Source of the DNA: Nematopogon swammerdamellus
Taxonomy: Eukaryota > Arthropoda > Insecta > Lepidoptera > Adelidae
Length of the DNA: 64,000 nt
Direction: 5' to 3'
Assembly: GCA_946902875.1 (NCBI GenBank)
Contig: OX336340.1
Span: forward strand, 479,501-543,500
The position numbers were made by a program, and so were the translations under genes. A model generated the notes under the pieces. That model was not told the origin of the DNA. It made no database searches and saw nothing but the letters and a program-made list of their open reading frames with translations. Below, one piece after another: positions 62,355-64,000 of this stretch. The first letter of the stretch is position 1, and every line of letters starts with the position of its first letter.

Positions 62355-63810
62355 TCTATACATATAATAAAATCGTAGAGGTAAGAAAGTCTGTACATTG
62401 AATGTATTCGGAAAAAAACTAACCAGGGTGGCTTAAAATGAGATACTGAACATGTTAGAACAGTTTTTTAAATTTTTGTTTGTTTGTTTGTTTGTTTGTT
62501 TGTCTGTACGCGCATCACGCAAAAACCACTGAACGGAATTAGACGAAACTTTGTATAGTGGCAGTTTATATGCCGGGTTAACATAATACGTAAAAAAAAT
62601 TAACAAAAATAAAAAAAAAATAACAATTATAAACATTATTGCGCGTTTAAAATCACGTAGTCCAAAGTAAAGGTAAAAACAATTTTAAATGTCATGTTGA
62701 CAATGGAGAACTGTCATCTCGACGTGAGCTGGCCGGCGACAAATTGTTTGATAAATAAAAATAATAATTGAAAGTCGAAGTTATGTCGCTGTCATTGGTG
62801 CAATAAAATTTATATATCTGTTGCCCGCGGCTTCGCTCGCGTGAAATTCGTATTTAAAAAAAGAAAGTAAGTAACTAAAGAAGGGCCCGAAGGCGGATCT
62901 GCGCTCACGTAAACGATATTCTTTCTCGATGAAAGTAACTAAGGGCGAGGCGAAAGGCGGAGCTGATTTCAGGAAGAAGAAAAACATTCTTGAAGAAAAT
63001 AAGTAACTAAGGGCGAGGCCGAAGGCCAAGCTCTATTCTGGAAGACCATAAACCTTCTCGAAGAAAGTAAGTAACTATGGGCGAGGCCGCAGGCCGAGCT
63101 GCGTTCAGGAAGAAGCTAAACCATCTTGAAGAAAGTAAGTAACTAAGGCGAGGCCGAGGGCCGAGCTACGTTCGGATAATTGAAAAACCATCTCGAAGAA
63201 AGCAAGTAACTAAGGGCGAGGCCGAAGGCCGAGCTGCGTTCAGGAAGAAGCTAAACCATCTTGAAGAAAGTAAGCAACTAAGGCGAGGCCGAAGGCCGAG
63301 CTACGTTCTGACAAATGATAAACCATCTCGAAGAAAGCAAGTAACTAAGGGCGAGGCTGAAGGCCGAGCTGCGTTCAGGAAGAAGCTAAACCATCTCGAA
63401 TAAAGTTAATTAATATTAAGATTGAGTTAATTTAATTTAAATTTTATTATAAAGTCCACGCTTCTAACGGCAAATATACCGTGCATCCTAGAACCTCGCG
63501 GTTATTCCCGGCTGGATGGCAAGAGGCCCGATGCTAGAGACCTTAGTGCCATGGACTAAGGGTAGTTCTTTGATGTGGGACGCCACTTTTGTTCTCACAT
63601 TGGCTCCAAGTCACGTTAGGACATCTTCAAGAGCGGCTGGCGCGGCCGAGGCTGGGGCGGAGAGCCTCCAACCCAGCAAATATAGAAATATAATTCAAGA
63701 TTTCGAATTTGTTGCGTTTGCGGTTGAAACCCTCGGTCCGTGGAGCAGTGAAGCCAAAAGAGGCTTGAGCTGGTTGACGCAACTAGTGTCCCGTCATCAA
63801 GGGCTTATGT
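62355..63810 (+). mobile_element. Non-autonomous Helitron, copy 2 (3' part differs)
   Basis: From TCTATACATATAATAAAATC after an A, the sequence equals 58245-59700 with a constant offset of 4,110 and no difference that I can see. It includes the inverted 3' end (62821-62853), the tandem array (62867-63409) and the LINE fragment up to GLM. After 63810 it departs from copy 1. Confidence 0.9.
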
Positions 63811-64000
63811 CAAAGAGATTAAAAGGGGCTATAGAGAGGACATTGCGAATATTTCCATATAAACTTTTTGAGCTCAAGATTATAATACGCCATCTAGCTT
63901 TGAATAGCAAAAACATGATGTAATATAGAACACATAATTAGAACACATTTCATCTATCGGTCGATAGATGAAGCCAATAGTCTAATAGGACGAGAGCCAA
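63811..64000. other. Sequence replacing the Helitron 3' end
   Basis: The frame from the LINE fragment continues to 63923 (KRLKGAIERTLRIF and FELKIIIRHLALNS) without homology to the LINE family. A perfect palindrome TCATCTATCGGTCGATAGATGA (22 bp, given here as halves TCATCTATCGG and TCGATAGATGA) lies at 63950-63971. The window ends before any Helitron terminus appears. Confidence 0.5.

Overview
The window looks like intergenic or intronic DNA of a lepidopteran (moth or butterfly). The reasons are the base composition, the non-autonomous Helitrons whose 3' ends carry a GCGAGCGNAGCCGCGGG core before CTAGT, the dispersed repeats that end in GGAACCCTAAAAA next to (GACA)n, and tRNA-headed SINEs mixed with RTE- and Jockey-type LINE debris. 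I find no host protein-coding gene that I can defend. One TATA-box-plus-short-ORF locus (about 3755-4090) is kept as a weak candidate. There is no bacterial content, no rRNA operon and no CRISPR array.

The DNA is a layered graveyard of transposable elements. SINE-A (about 15 pieces) has a tRNA-like A box and B box with a piece of 5S rRNA between them, and ends in TTTCCATAAAAA. SINE-B (9 pieces) has a tRNA-like head ending GGTTCGAATCC. It shares its central core and part of its 3' body with SINE-A. Family X starts TACCGTGTGGGGCCGGTACTT and ends GGATACAGCGTGTG(TATG)n. It occurs alone and also fused to SINE-A, and the fusion has itself been copied. Family G is the accession of 'CCGGCCAAGTGCGAG ... 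ACGGAACCCTAAAAA' repeats. LINE remnants fall into at least six recognisable C-terminal or RT fragments.

Region by region. 1-11 kb: SINE-B, RTE fragments, a candidate promoter, a tRNA-like locus with nested inverted and direct repeats, full SINE-A, a 926-bp TIR element and several foldback elements. 11-17.6 kb: a 1.79-kb element with ~128-bp TIRs inside a 330-bp dispersed repeat, a 280-bp hairpin, a LINE insertion with a 19-bp target duplication and a 21-bp minisatellite with eleven CACGTG sites. 17.6-31 kb: sparser DNA with possible conserved regulatory segments, family G copies and SINE-B copies carrying nested insertions. 31-43 kb: family G, Helitrons, SINE/X copies and an element with two poly-G tracts. 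43-52 kb: a foldback element enclosing a Helitron that encloses a MITE, then an internally deleted mariner carrying a MITE. 52-64 kb: RTE/Jockey tails, X with a 13-bp target duplication, a chimeric SINE inside a LINE, and two Helitrons that look identical over 1,456 bp and lie 4,110 bp apart.

All sequence comparisons were made by eye, so identity statements are approximate unless called exact.
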